From: Dimargaris cristalligena
Taxonomy: Eukaryota; Kickxellomycota; Dimargaritomycetes; Dimargaritales; Dimargaritaceae
Direction of reading: 5' to 3'
DNA length: 47,027 nt
NCBI GenBank assembly: GCA_027576995.1
Contig: JANBQC010000176.1
Coordinates: forward strand, 1-47,027
Shown: in pieces, positions 8,803 to 18,200 of the stretch
Layout of the letters: the number at the start of each line of letters is the position of its first letter
How positions within the stretch are numbered: position 1 is the first letter of the stretch
Notes under the pieces: model-generated
Database searches by the model: none
The model's input: the letters and a program-made list of their open reading frames with translations, nothing else
What the model was told of the DNA's origin: nothing
Position numbers and translations under genes: made by a program

Positions 8803-11547
8803 TCAATCAATCAGCGGGTTAGCACGCTTCCGACGGTTCTTTGACGATTGTTTGGTCTGGAAACGGTTCTCGCTATCAGGGGCCGATTTATCCTTGTTGC
8901 GACGTTTCTTTACCCGACCCTGGTCGAGGGTTTGGTCCCATCGACTGGGCTCGACATTCCGGGGACCCCGTCCGTCTAATACCCGAAGAGCCTGATGACG
9001 CTCCTTCTCCAAGGTTGAGTAAGGCGGACCACCACTGCCACTACCGCCGTTGGATTCCCCAAAAGTGGTGGTACTAGAACCCTCCTTGGTCGAGCCAGGC
9101 AGGCCAGTCGCCCCCACGTTCAGCTGTTCATTCCAGCTGCTGACGTTGGTGCCGTATTGGGAGTGGGATACACTCATTCCCGAACGACTGCGTTTCTGTA
9201 AACCCCAATGGTCGACACTACCTCCGTTTTCATCAACATCACCCAGTAGAGCCCGGAGGCGTTGGTCGTCGCCGGCGGATTTGGGTACGGATGCGAGGGA
9301 GTGCTTGCCCAGTTTATCGCGTTTCGATTGGTTGTCCTCATTCCAGCTAATCACAGCTGGGGCCTTCCGTCTACGCCGCTTATTGGCGATGGGTAATGGA
9401 GTGGTTACTTTAGTGGTAGCAGTAGTAGTCGTCGTCGTCGTAGTGGTCGTTGACTTTGAGGAAATAGCAGCCCCAACTGATGGAATGGTCGACTGGGCCA
9501 GGCTGGGATTGAAATCATAGACAGCCCACGCATTGGCTGGCTTATCGCCTCGACTCGGGCCACCACCAGCCGGCAGGAGGGATCCCTTCTTGGTCGTTAG
9601 CTCCGATTGGCCCTGGGCGGTGGTCGGTGCCTCTTTGGTAGGAGGGAGCATTGGGGCTGTAGTGGCTACCCCGTTGAGAGTCTTGGTGCTCCACGAAGAT
9701 GTAGCCAAAGGTGCGGTTGGGGAGGGGACGGTAGCGGTAGCAGGTTCCTTAGCCTTAGACTCCGTGGAACTGGTAGTAGTAGTCGATGGCGGGGGCGTTG
9801 GTGGGGTTACATGGGTGGCCGATGCCGGCGAGGAGACGTCCCGCTTCCGCTTGTTGGAAGAGGAGGGTGATTTGGTGGATCGACCGGGTGAGAGGCCGTT
9901 GATCTCCTTGGAGCTCACGGGAGCCGGTATGGTAGCGGGGCGGGGCTTCGATGGAGTAGAGGCCGCCTTGGGCTGAACAGCCGGAGCTGAACGAAATTCC
10001 GCTCGCACCTGGGGACTGGCTTTAATACCCAGGTCCTCGTTGTCGTTGGCAGACGCGGCATCCAGCGGGCGTAAGGTCCCCTTTTGTAACGTATTCCCCA
10101 GGGAATGCCGGGCCGGGCGGACATCTTGCCGAAGGCGTTTAGCCTGCGGGGTAAGAGACCGCGTCCCACCGGCAGGATCGGCTGGATTCGTGGCCGACGC
10201 GGGACAGCGCGTGTAGAATAGGAGGTAGGCGGTTTTGGCCAGTACCTGTTTAAGACTGATGCTGCTGACGCTACTATCGTCCATACAGTACCAGGCCCCT
10301 GATGTGGCTTTAATATAGCAGTAATAGTGCCCGGAATGACAGCTTGAGCCCGAGTGAACCAAAACCCCGTACAGGCTATAGCGGGTGTTCATCTCGACGC
10401 CCTTGCGTGACGGACTGATGTAGGGCGCCAGGTCCAGGGTTTCGGGGTACTCAATGTGCTTGTTTATTTTACCGCCGCCAAACATGGAGTGGCCAAAGTC
10501 GAATCGCTTGAGTTGGATGGTGAGGACCTCGGGGGTCTGATAAATAGTGAGTTGCTTGCGGGCCTCCACCAGAACCTGGCATTTGTCGCACTTGTATTTG
10601 TTGCGACCGTCCAGGAGCTCCGGCTTGGTGAAGGTGGATAGAGCGCGCTGAATGGAGCTACAGTTGCGAACCTCCAGGCTCAAATCGAGCAGGGGATCGA
10701 AGGTGTTGGAATCGGCGTGACACCGACTGCAGCGGATCTGGCTCTGCAAATAACCGCCGAAAATGGCGTGCACCAGGGTGGTTTCCTTGACGCGGGCGTC
10801 GATTTTGCTGTTGAGCCCGTTTAGGCATGAGGCCTGCATCGCTTCCACGACGTAGCGCAAAAACTCGTGCGAGTCCTCCTGACGGCCCACGCGCATGTGC
10901 TTCGCAATGGCCTTCAGACTCCCGACGATTTTCTTGGGACAAATGGCCCCACTCTGCTGGTTCAGTTCAAACGAGCGAATGACGTGACGCTCCAGTTCGC
11001 ACATCATACAGAATACGTTGCCCTGGCGGCATTGGCGCGAGTGCTCCTGGCTAAGCAGGTAGTTGGCCAGCGGCGGGGTATAGGTGAGGCACTGAAGCAC
11101 GGAGTTGAGGAAACAGGTGTTCCCCAGGTTCTGCAGACCCGGGCCCACTTTGCGGACCGACTGCCAGGCGGGGGTTAGGCGGCTCTTCTGAAATAGAGAG
11201 TGGGCCCCCCGGCGGAATCCGCTGACGGGATCCACCAACGGTTGAAGCAGGTCCGGCTGCTTCGAACCGGCAGCGGCACCCTGGGATAGGGTGCGGGATA
11301 AAGCCGTGGGGGACACGAGCCGTTTGGCATTAATGGGGCGGTATTTTTTACGCAGGTTATCCATTTTGGTATCGGGCCGGGTGGATTCTTTGAATTCGAT
11401 ACGACGGGTCAAAAAAACGGCGACTTCGTCTGAAGTGACAGCAGGTCCGCCCAGGAGTTGGTCAATGCCAAGGGAACCTGGGTATTTGGCCTTGGAACCG
11501 GGAGTTATAGGGCTCGCGACGGACGACTGAACTAACGACGGGGCCAT
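8803..11547 (-). CDS. Ubiquitin carboxyl-terminal hydrolase, USP36/USP42-like
   Basis: A 914-residue cysteine protease that removes ubiquitin from substrates. The USP catalytic domain spans about residues 134-447. The Cys box GLQNLGNTCFLNS has nucleophile Cys145; the QEDSHEFL block follows. Two CxxC pairs (Cys273/276 and Cys320/323) form the usual structural zinc site. The His box is HSGHYYCYIKA with His407, and DD at about 423-424 follows. Domain order and sequence are closest in type to the USP36/USP42 group (yeast Ubp10 family): a short N-terminal extension, the catalytic core, then a long basic, Ser/Thr/Pro-rich tail ending in KKRRNKDK- and NRRKRANP-type clusters. Such tails commonly give nucleolar targeting. 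A Thr run (about residues 726-738) is encoded by a trinucleotide repeat. The frame is open 20 codons further upstream (to 11607), but ATG at 11547 (MAPSLVQSS) is preferred because the upstream residues are Cys/Tyr-rich and unlike coding sequence. No intron was seen. The substrate is unknown. Confidence 0.9.
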   Translation of the reverse strand: MAPSLVQSSVASPITPGSKAKYPGSLGIDQLLGGPAVTSDEVAVFLTRRIEFKESTRPDTKMDNLRKKYRPINAKRLVSPTALSRTLSQGAAAGSKQPDLLQPLVDPVSGFRRGAHSLFQKSRLTPAWQSVRKVGPGLQNLGNTCFLNSVLQCLTYTPPLANYLLSQEHSRQCRQGNVFCMMCELERHVIRSFELNQQSGAICPKKIVGSLKAIAKHMRVGRQEDSHEFLRYVVEAMQASCLNGLNSKIDARVKETTLVHAIFGGYLQSQIRCSRCHADSNTFDPLLDLSLEVRNCSSIQRALSTFTKPELLDGRNKYKCDKCQVLVEARKQLTIYQTPEVLTIQLKRFDFGHSMFGGGKINKHIEYPETLDLAPYISPSRKGVEMNTRYSLYGVLVHSGSSCHSGHYYCYIKATSGAWYCMDDSSVSSISLKQVLAKTAYLLFYTRCPASATNPADPAGGTRSLTPQAKRLRQDVRPARHSLGNTLQKGTLRPLDAASANDNEDLGIKASPQVRAEFRSAPAVQPKAASTPSKPRPATIPAPVSSKEINGLSPGRSTKSPSSSNKRKRDVSSPASATHVTPPTPPPSTTTTSSTESKAKEPATATVPSPTAPLATSSWSTKTLNGVATTAPMLPPTKEAPTTAQGQSELTTKKGSLLPAGGGPSRGDKPANAWAVYDFNPSLAQSTIPSVGAAISSKSTTTTTTTTTTATTKVTTPLPIANKRRRRKAPAVISWNEDNQSKRDKLGKHSLASVPKSAGDDQRLRALLGDVDENGGSVDHWGLQKRSRSGMSVSHSQYGTNVSSWNEQLNVGATGLPGSTKEGSSTTTFGESNGGSGSGGPPYSTLEKERHQALRVLDGRGPRNVEPSRWDQTLDQGRVKKRRNKDKSAPDSENRFQTKQSSKNRRKRANPLID

Positions 11548-12607
11548 GTAAAAATAAATAAAGGTATCGTGACACGCACAAAAATACAGACAAACACGCA
11601 CACACAAATAGCCACACGAGGACGCGAAATAAAGTTAGGCAGGAACCAAACTTAGAGCCGTTCGGAGTTGAGTGGAACGGCGGCGATATTAAAAGTCGCG
11701 AAACCTCGGTTCTGGAAATGGAGGGAGCAGCAGAAGGGCAATGAAGCAGCGTAGAGTTGACTGGTGGCTAGAAAAACGGGGGTCTCGGTAGTATTTCGGG
11801 TATACTCGCCTATGTATGATATGAAGAAAATTTATAAAGGTTCCTCTTTTTTTCTTCAAACATATCTCTTTACTGCTTCGATAGGGCGATATACATTAGT
11901 GAAAACCAGGCCTTTTGCCACTGTGGGTTTTTTTTAGATAGAGAGTAATCTAGGCGAAGTGGATGGGTATATTATTTGTCAAATATGCCCCAAGATACAG
12001 TATAATTTGCCCAGTAAGACAGATTGGCCTGTCCACAGAGACCCCAAACCCACCAATCAGCACTAATCGCCAATCAACCAGATGCCGGCTAATTGCCCTT
12101 CCTCACGTGACCGGCGACTTTCTATTGTGGCTGGTTTTTAGGCAGGATAGTGCCCCCGGCTGGTTATACTATACTATTCAATCCCAGCAGGAAGTTGGTC
12201 CACTATTTTGGCCTGCTCATAAACCCACGTTTATTAACGGGCAGTCCTGACTTATAAAATACCCACCTTATAAAGTGAGATTGGAACATCTCAGTATAAT
12301 CTACATTTTGAAAAAGCGGGGGGGGGGGTGTCGAATCGACGCTGCAGAGCACACACAAGGTGCCTTAAGGTAGCCTATACTACAACCTCATGTATATCTG
12401 TTTTCATGTGCTCCACCAGTAGTTTGGTCGAATTTGCACTTCTGCTATCCGGTTTATTTAAAACGCGACAGCCAGTAATATAGTCTGTTGAAGAAATACA
12501 AATAAATATTTCAAAAAACAAAACAAAACAAAAACAGCTCGACAATATCCGAATAAGGCGAAGCTATACGGAAGTATGGCCTAGATGTAGTACTGCCATG
12601 TTTATTA
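11548..12607. other. Intergenic: USP promoter side, no gene seen
   Basis: This contains the upstream region of the USP gene and the 3' flank of the small secreted-peptide gene. A G11 run lies at 12318-12328 and A-rich runs near 12500-12535. The frame at 11963-12250 on the plus strand has no domain content or coding-like composition and was not called. Confidence 0.5.
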
Positions 12608-12886
12608 TTATTTGGTCGACTCGCTATCCCCGTTTTTCCATTCTTTAAATTTGTTATACGCTGACTTTATGACAGCCCCTGCGGCCAAATGAGCAGCCAC
12701 CCCCAAGCCGAATTTACCGACCTTCTTGACCACCGAGCTAGAGCCACCTGTACCAGCGGCACCTGACTTACGGCGATGGAGAGACATTACATGGTCCTGG
12801 GCTCCGGTATGGATGGGCTGGGGCTGAACAGTAGACGCAAATAGGATGAAGCCCAGTATGGTGGTGGTTAGCAAGCGGAGATGCAT
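12608..12886 (-). CDS. Small secreted protein, candidate processed cationic peptide
   Basis: A 92-residue predicted precursor of unrecognised family. Residues 1-22 form a good signal peptide: a basic start (MHLR), then hydrophobic LLTTTILGFILFAST and a polar Gln/Pro exit. A short segment follows, ending in a dibasic site (HRR, about residues 37-39) of the sort cut by Kex2-like proteases. The remaining 53 residues are Gly/Ala/Lys-rich: a flexible GAAGTGG-SSS start, then alternating Lys and hydrophobic residues (VVKKVGKFGLGVAAHLAAGA), then a charged tail. It has no cysteine after the signal. The open frame extends upstream to 13018 but starts there only with GTG; ATG at 12886 gives the signal peptide directly at the N-terminus and is preferred. 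Role unknown: a secreted peptide, antimicrobial or effector-like molecule is inference. Confidence 0.55.
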   Translation of the reverse strand: MHLRLLTTTILGFILFASTVQPQPIHTGAQDHVMSLHRRKSGAAGTGGSSSVVKKVGKFGLGVAAHLAAGAVIKSAYNKFKEWKNGDSESTK

Positions 12887-13409
12887 GATGTTGGTGATAA
12901 CGAGACGAAGCGGGGTGGTCGACGGGGTAGACGCTTTCCTTTCTTTTGTTTTCTTAAATGTTGAGACAAGATAATGGTCTAGTGATGAATTTTGCCTAGA
13001 TTGTGTACATGAAAGCACGTTAGACCCAGTAGTCTGGTTCGATAGATAATTAGATAAATTACATTTAGTGAGCCAGGGGGTGCTAAAGCCATGCGGAATA
13101 GGGGGTATAATTGCGTGGCTGGAAGTTTATCGAGTATAATGACAAGCTTACCTTTGAAATGAGGATATTTAGTCCTATATGCCTAGAGGTGCAAAAATGC
13201 TAATGAGATATGCAATTGACTACTGTTCACGGAGCAGGATCCTATATATATATATATGTATGTATGGATCGACAAGCTGCCCTATGTTGCTATAGTTCAA
13301 GGTAGTCTAGATCCTTTTGGACAGAGGAAAGGGACGGTAGGGTAGGGGATGAGGTCTATCCTTGTTTAAAATACTAAGCTGATCTTCGAACTGGCTGCTG
13401 GATTTTAAA

Positions 13410-13711
13410 CTAGCATGTGCGGGAGGGGAGTTTGGCCATACTGGCGCCAGTATCCCTCTGGTCGCGGCTAATTACTTTGGCGGCTGCTAGGCGGGAGAAG
13501 ACTGTTCCCCTATTATAAGAACAAGAAGAAATTGGCCAAGCGACACACTGCTTGAGTTGATCAACCAAGTTTTTTATAGCCCTTGGCCATTGACGGGTTT
13601 GCTGAGCGAGTGCGGCGGTATTTGGTGGTTCTTTCGCCGCAATATCATAATTCCCTGATAGCATTGCCTGCTTAAATTGAAAATAAGTACTGATTATGTG
13701 AGGGTGCTAAT
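13410..13711 (-). other. Possible exon of an unidentified minus-strand gene
   Basis: A frame opens immediately after a TTAG that could be a splice acceptor. It stays open for about 100 codons with soluble, helix-like composition (YFQFKQAMLSGNYDIAAK ... RAIKNLVDQLKQCV). The later part is less coding-like. I do not recognise the family. It could equally be a decayed gene or chance; it is reported because the acceptor and frame coincide. Confidence 0.2.
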
Positions 13712-14640
13712 CCATTTAACAAAGCCAGTACGAACAGGGCGAGTTGGATAGGCCGCCTTGATGGGACAGTTAAGGTATGGTGGGGGGAGGGGGTTTGAAC
13801 GGCCAACTCCATACCATTTTCCTTTATCATTATTTCCATATTGGTTGGAGGTAGATTAGCCTCGTCTTGATGTTGGCTCGCAATTCACCCAACGTGGAGT
13901 TAACAGATAATGGGGGGAGAGGGCCCCTAACTATCGGCAATTGGTGCTATTTTTAGAGTCGTTGGTCTAACTGCAATACAGACTATCAAAATGAGTCGGC
14001 TCCATACTTTGCCGGTTAGTAAAATAGGAGTAGATGCAGGAAAATACAGGATTGGGGCCCTCAATCCGTCAATCCTTTTGGTATTCTATGCCCCCCTCTA
14101 CTGTAGTCACTCCCCCAAAACCTTACACATTGTGCATGGGGTTTACGCGGACTCCGAGACCACCGCGAAGGTGGGAGTAGTACGACTAAACCAAGTGCAG
14201 ATACCCCAAGGTGGACTCGATTAGTGAATGTCGTCCCCCGACGTTGGTACAGACCTCCGAGTGGCGTGGTAGTGGTCAAGTAGTCGAAGGTGTTCCGGTC
14301 GGGCTTGCAACTACACAATACCAGTCATTCGGGTTAGGCATGCCTACTTAGCGTACCAAAAAACTAGGAGTTGTTGAACCACATTTTCTCTACCATAAGT
14401 AATGACGAACCAATTGTCGTCAAAATTAAACCCCTCGCGAAAAACTCAGGCTGCTCTCTTAAACCGTGGAACTAGTATTTTTCACTTCCTCCCTTTATAA
14501 GCAGATAAGCTTAACGAATACATTACAGAATCTATCAATTGGCAAAGGATCCACCAGCTGGGGGGCTATGATTTTTCGTAAGGCCAGGCTTGCATTGATT
14601 TGGTATGGAACTTATACATAATTGGAGAGAGGTGCGTAAT

Positions 14641-14835
14641 TTATACGCCCCCTTCGTTTTCTAACGAAATACCGTTAAATCTCAAATTTTTGATTACAGG
14701 TGCCCATATTTTTAATATACGGTGCTGATCATCAATATCTTTTAGTAATAATTGCAAGGCATGTTGACGAACTCGTCCAGCTAATATAGTTGGATTGTCT
14801 TGGTGTGCTAGGATTTCTAGGCGCATCACCGCCAG
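14641..14835 (-). other. Possible exon of an unidentified minus-strand gene
   Basis: A 62-64 codon frame has an ordinary soluble helical composition: RLEILAHQDNPTILAGRVRQ, then HALQLLLKDIDDQHRILKIW. No start-codon context or family match was recognised. It may belong with the block at 13410-13711, or with a gene divergent from eIF5B. Low certainty. Confidence 0.2.
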
Positions 14836-15274
14836 TCAGGTGAGTCGCACCGGCATGGGTCTTGCGCTTGGGCTTATACGTAACAGGCAGCCAAAGGTAC
14901 CGTCCGTATAGGAAGAAAAGGCGAGAGGGTCCTCCGCTTATCGAGTTCCTGCCATACATTCTGTCACTTTCACCTTCTTCAAGCCAATAGCTGTTGCAGA
15001 GAGCAGACTCACTCCGCCCACTTTGTAGCTTCCCTTGATCTCATCCTCCAGTCCCGCCGAACCCAAGCTCCCTTTTCGTTATCTTTGCTTGCTGAATTCT
15101 TTTTCTGTTTTGCATTCACTTACCAAGGAAGAAAGCCCCGCCTACCAGCTGTCCTCACTGTAGCTCACCAGCATATTCCCAAGTAGCATTCCATTCACTG
15201 GCTTATATTATAGCCCTTGGTTCTTTCTTTACCGTTTCAGGTCACCCCTCCAATTTCTATAACTATACAGCAAC

Positions 15275-18200
15275 ATGGGTCGGAAGAAGGGCGGACGCAA
15301 AGCTCAGGACGATTACTGGTAAGTAGGATCTCTATTCTCTTAAACCCCGCTTCTGGGATCCCCTCCCCCCTGACCTCCACGAGGCCCGTTGTACTATGGT
15401 AGTCGGTCGGGGTGAGGTCAAAAACCCACTTAATTTTTACCTCCAGGGGTGACCCCGCCGTTCCAATGTCGACAGCCTTCTCACCGAGTGAATCCCCTAT
15501 GCCATGCGTTACTAAACTAGGGATAATGAGTTCGAAGACGACCAGGCCATGCTGGTCGAGGAAAAGTCCAGCGGCAAGGAAGCCGGCGACGATGGCGGTC
15601 TAATGGGCCTCATGGGTCGTTCCAAGAATAAGAAGAAGACTAAGGGCAAGTCCCGCTTCGCCGCCCCCGAGTCAGAACCTGAGCTGTCCGAATCAGAATC
15701 CGAGCCTGAGCCTGAGCCTGAGCCCGAGCCCGAGCCCATCCCCACACCTGCTAAAAAGAAGGGCAAGGGTAAGAAGGGCAAGGGTGCTAAAGTAGCCGAA
15801 ATCCCCGACTTCGAATCCGAGCCCGAGGAGGTGCTTTCGGAGGAGGAAATTCCCCCGGCCCCCACGCTGGCCCAGAAGAAGGGCAAGGGTAAGAAGGGTA
15901 AAGCGGCCGCCCCGGTAGAAGAGGTCAAGGCTGTTGTTGCTGAACTCCCGAAGAAGGGTAAGAAGGGCAAGGCCGCCGCCCCCGTCGAGCCCGAACCCGT
16001 GCCCGAGCCGGTTGCCCCGACGGATGCTGCTGATTCCAAGAAGGCCCCCAAGGGCAAGAAGAAGAACACCAAACTGACGGCTCTCCAGAAGATGGTCGAA
16101 GCCCGGAAAGCGGCCGAGGAAGAGGCCCAGCGTCGCGCCGAGGAAGAGAAGCGTCGGCGAGAGGAAGAGGAGCGCGTGCGAGCGGAAGAAGAAGAACGGG
16201 AGTATCTGGCCCTAAAGGAGCGCAAAGAACAAGAAAAGGTAGGGCACCTGTGACATTGGTTGTCGGCGGTGATGGTTATTTTGTTTGTTTTACCCACCGT
16301 GTTCTCTGACTCTCTCTCTCTCACTTATCGGCCGATGGGGTTGGATATACCATGGGCCAATAGCTATTGTAAATAGTACTATCCAAGGGAGCCCATCTTG
16401 TCCTAGCCTCTTAGTGTCTCTGGGCTTTAATGGCCTGCTGCTTACCGGTTTCTAATTACCCTGTCTGAAATCTTTGATCTATGTGAATGGTTTCCAATCT
16501 ACTTCATCTAGGCCCGCAAAGAAAAACTTCGCAAGGAAGGAAAGCTCCTGACCAAGGCTCAGAAGGAGGCCCAGAAGCGAAACACTGCTCGTCTCCAGCA
16601 ATTGCTCGACTCAGGTGTCCAAGTCGCCGGTTTACAGTCCAAGAATGCCGAGGATTCGGACAGCAAAGTCAAGCCCGCTAAGGGTAAGGGCAAAGGTAAA
16701 GGCAAGGGCAAGAAGCAAGAAGCTTCCGTGGACGACGTCGCCGAATCCGTTGCCGAACTTAAAATTAAAGAGGTTGCGGAGCCCATTCCGGAACCTGAGG
16801 CGAAAGAGGATGACGATGGCGACGACGACTGGGAAAAACTATTGGAGAGCAGCGAAGATGAAGAAGTCGAGTCTAAGCCCGCAACCGCTGCAACTGCGGA
16901 AGCCGACCAATCAGAAGACGACAGCGAGGACGACAATAGCGACGATGACGATTCGGATGACGACAGCTCCGATGAAGAAGCCACTGCGGCTGAGCGGGCC
17001 GCTTTCCAGCGCAAGCAAGAAGCCGCCGAACGCCGCGAGAAGCGCCATCAGGCGGCTTTGGAGGCGCGCAGTGCCGACGATTTGCGGTCTCCCATTTGCT
17101 GTATTCTGGGGCATGTTGATACTGGTAAATGTTTCGGGCGTGGAACACATATTCTGATGGCTGACGGGTCGGAGCGTGCGGTTGAGACCATCGTTGACGG
17201 AGAGTACGTTTTGGGTGACGATAGCACTCCTCGCCTCGTCACCGGTACAACCCAGGGGCGTGGCCCCATGTACCGCATCAATCCTACTTCCGAGGCCCTG
17301 GCCCAAAGCTTCGTTTGTAACGACGCCCATATCATGGTGTTGCGGTTACCGAACGAACCCCAATTGGTCAATGGTCATAATGCCGACTCCGCCCATGGTG
17401 CCCTAAAAGTCCGCTACCTGACCCTAAATACCGCAGCGGTCCTGTCGGAAAACCACATGGTAGTTGAGCAAAACCAACTCTTTACGTATCCGTCTGAAGC
17501 CCACCCCGACCTCGCGTCCGCTCTGGACAGTGCCCACTCCACTATGGCCCAGCTTCGCACCGCAAAGTCGGATATTCACTGGCAACCCAGTGTAACCACT
17601 TTCCTGCGCGCATCGGCTACGGTCCAGGCCCTTGCCCGGATGTACCACCCGGCCCAGGTGTCCGCCATCCGGTCCCAGGGCCCCTTCATGCAGTTGGTGG
17701 GACCCGCTCAGGCCTCTGAGCCCGAGTCTCTTAAGGACCTGGCCCACCTCGCTGGTGTTCACTTTGCCCAGGGCCCTTGGTTCGCCTGTGCCCCTAAAAC
17801 CCTGCCCAACGACGGGGTTGCCCATCTCCTCCAAGGCTTGAGCTTCGCGGAATACCTGGACATGTTCCGTTGGGAAGATTCTGAATTGGTCCGCGACCCC
17901 TTCCTTACTAGCGTATTGACCACAGCCGGTAAATTGACGTCCGACGGTACTTTGTACTCGTTGCCCCTGACCGATTCCAAACTGGCCCCGGCCCTCGCCG
18001 TCATCCTCCGCGCTGGCGGCTACCAAGTCCTGGGCACCTCCACAGGCCTGCAGGTTACCGCCAACTCCGGTCCCAGTGCCGACCTTTCCCGGACCTGGTC
18101 CTTCACCGTGTCTGCCTTGGGTGAAGACGACTACTTCGGTTTCTGCGTCGACGGCAACCATCGTTTCCTGCTGCCCGACCTGACCGTGACCCACAACACC

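Larger units (their letters stand above)
12887..15274. other. Intergenic with unresolved exon-like blocks
   Basis: About 2.4 kb without a recognised gene. It contains the promoter of the small secreted peptide, a (TA)n run at 13243-13257, two coding-like blocks on the minus strand (listed separately) and the eIF5B promoter/5' leader at the right end. The frame at 13991-14224 on the plus strand was not credited. Confidence 0.4.

Noticed and set aside
13785..13810. tRNA-like B-box resemblance (GGTTTGAAC)
   Set aside because: No matching A box, acceptor stem or cloverleaf could be built around it.
15512..16324. Minus-strand 270-codon Ser-rich ORF
   Set aside because: It is antisense to the Lys/Glu-rich eIF5B N-terminal tail; the Ser-rich runs are the complement of the Glu/Lys codons and it crosses an intron.
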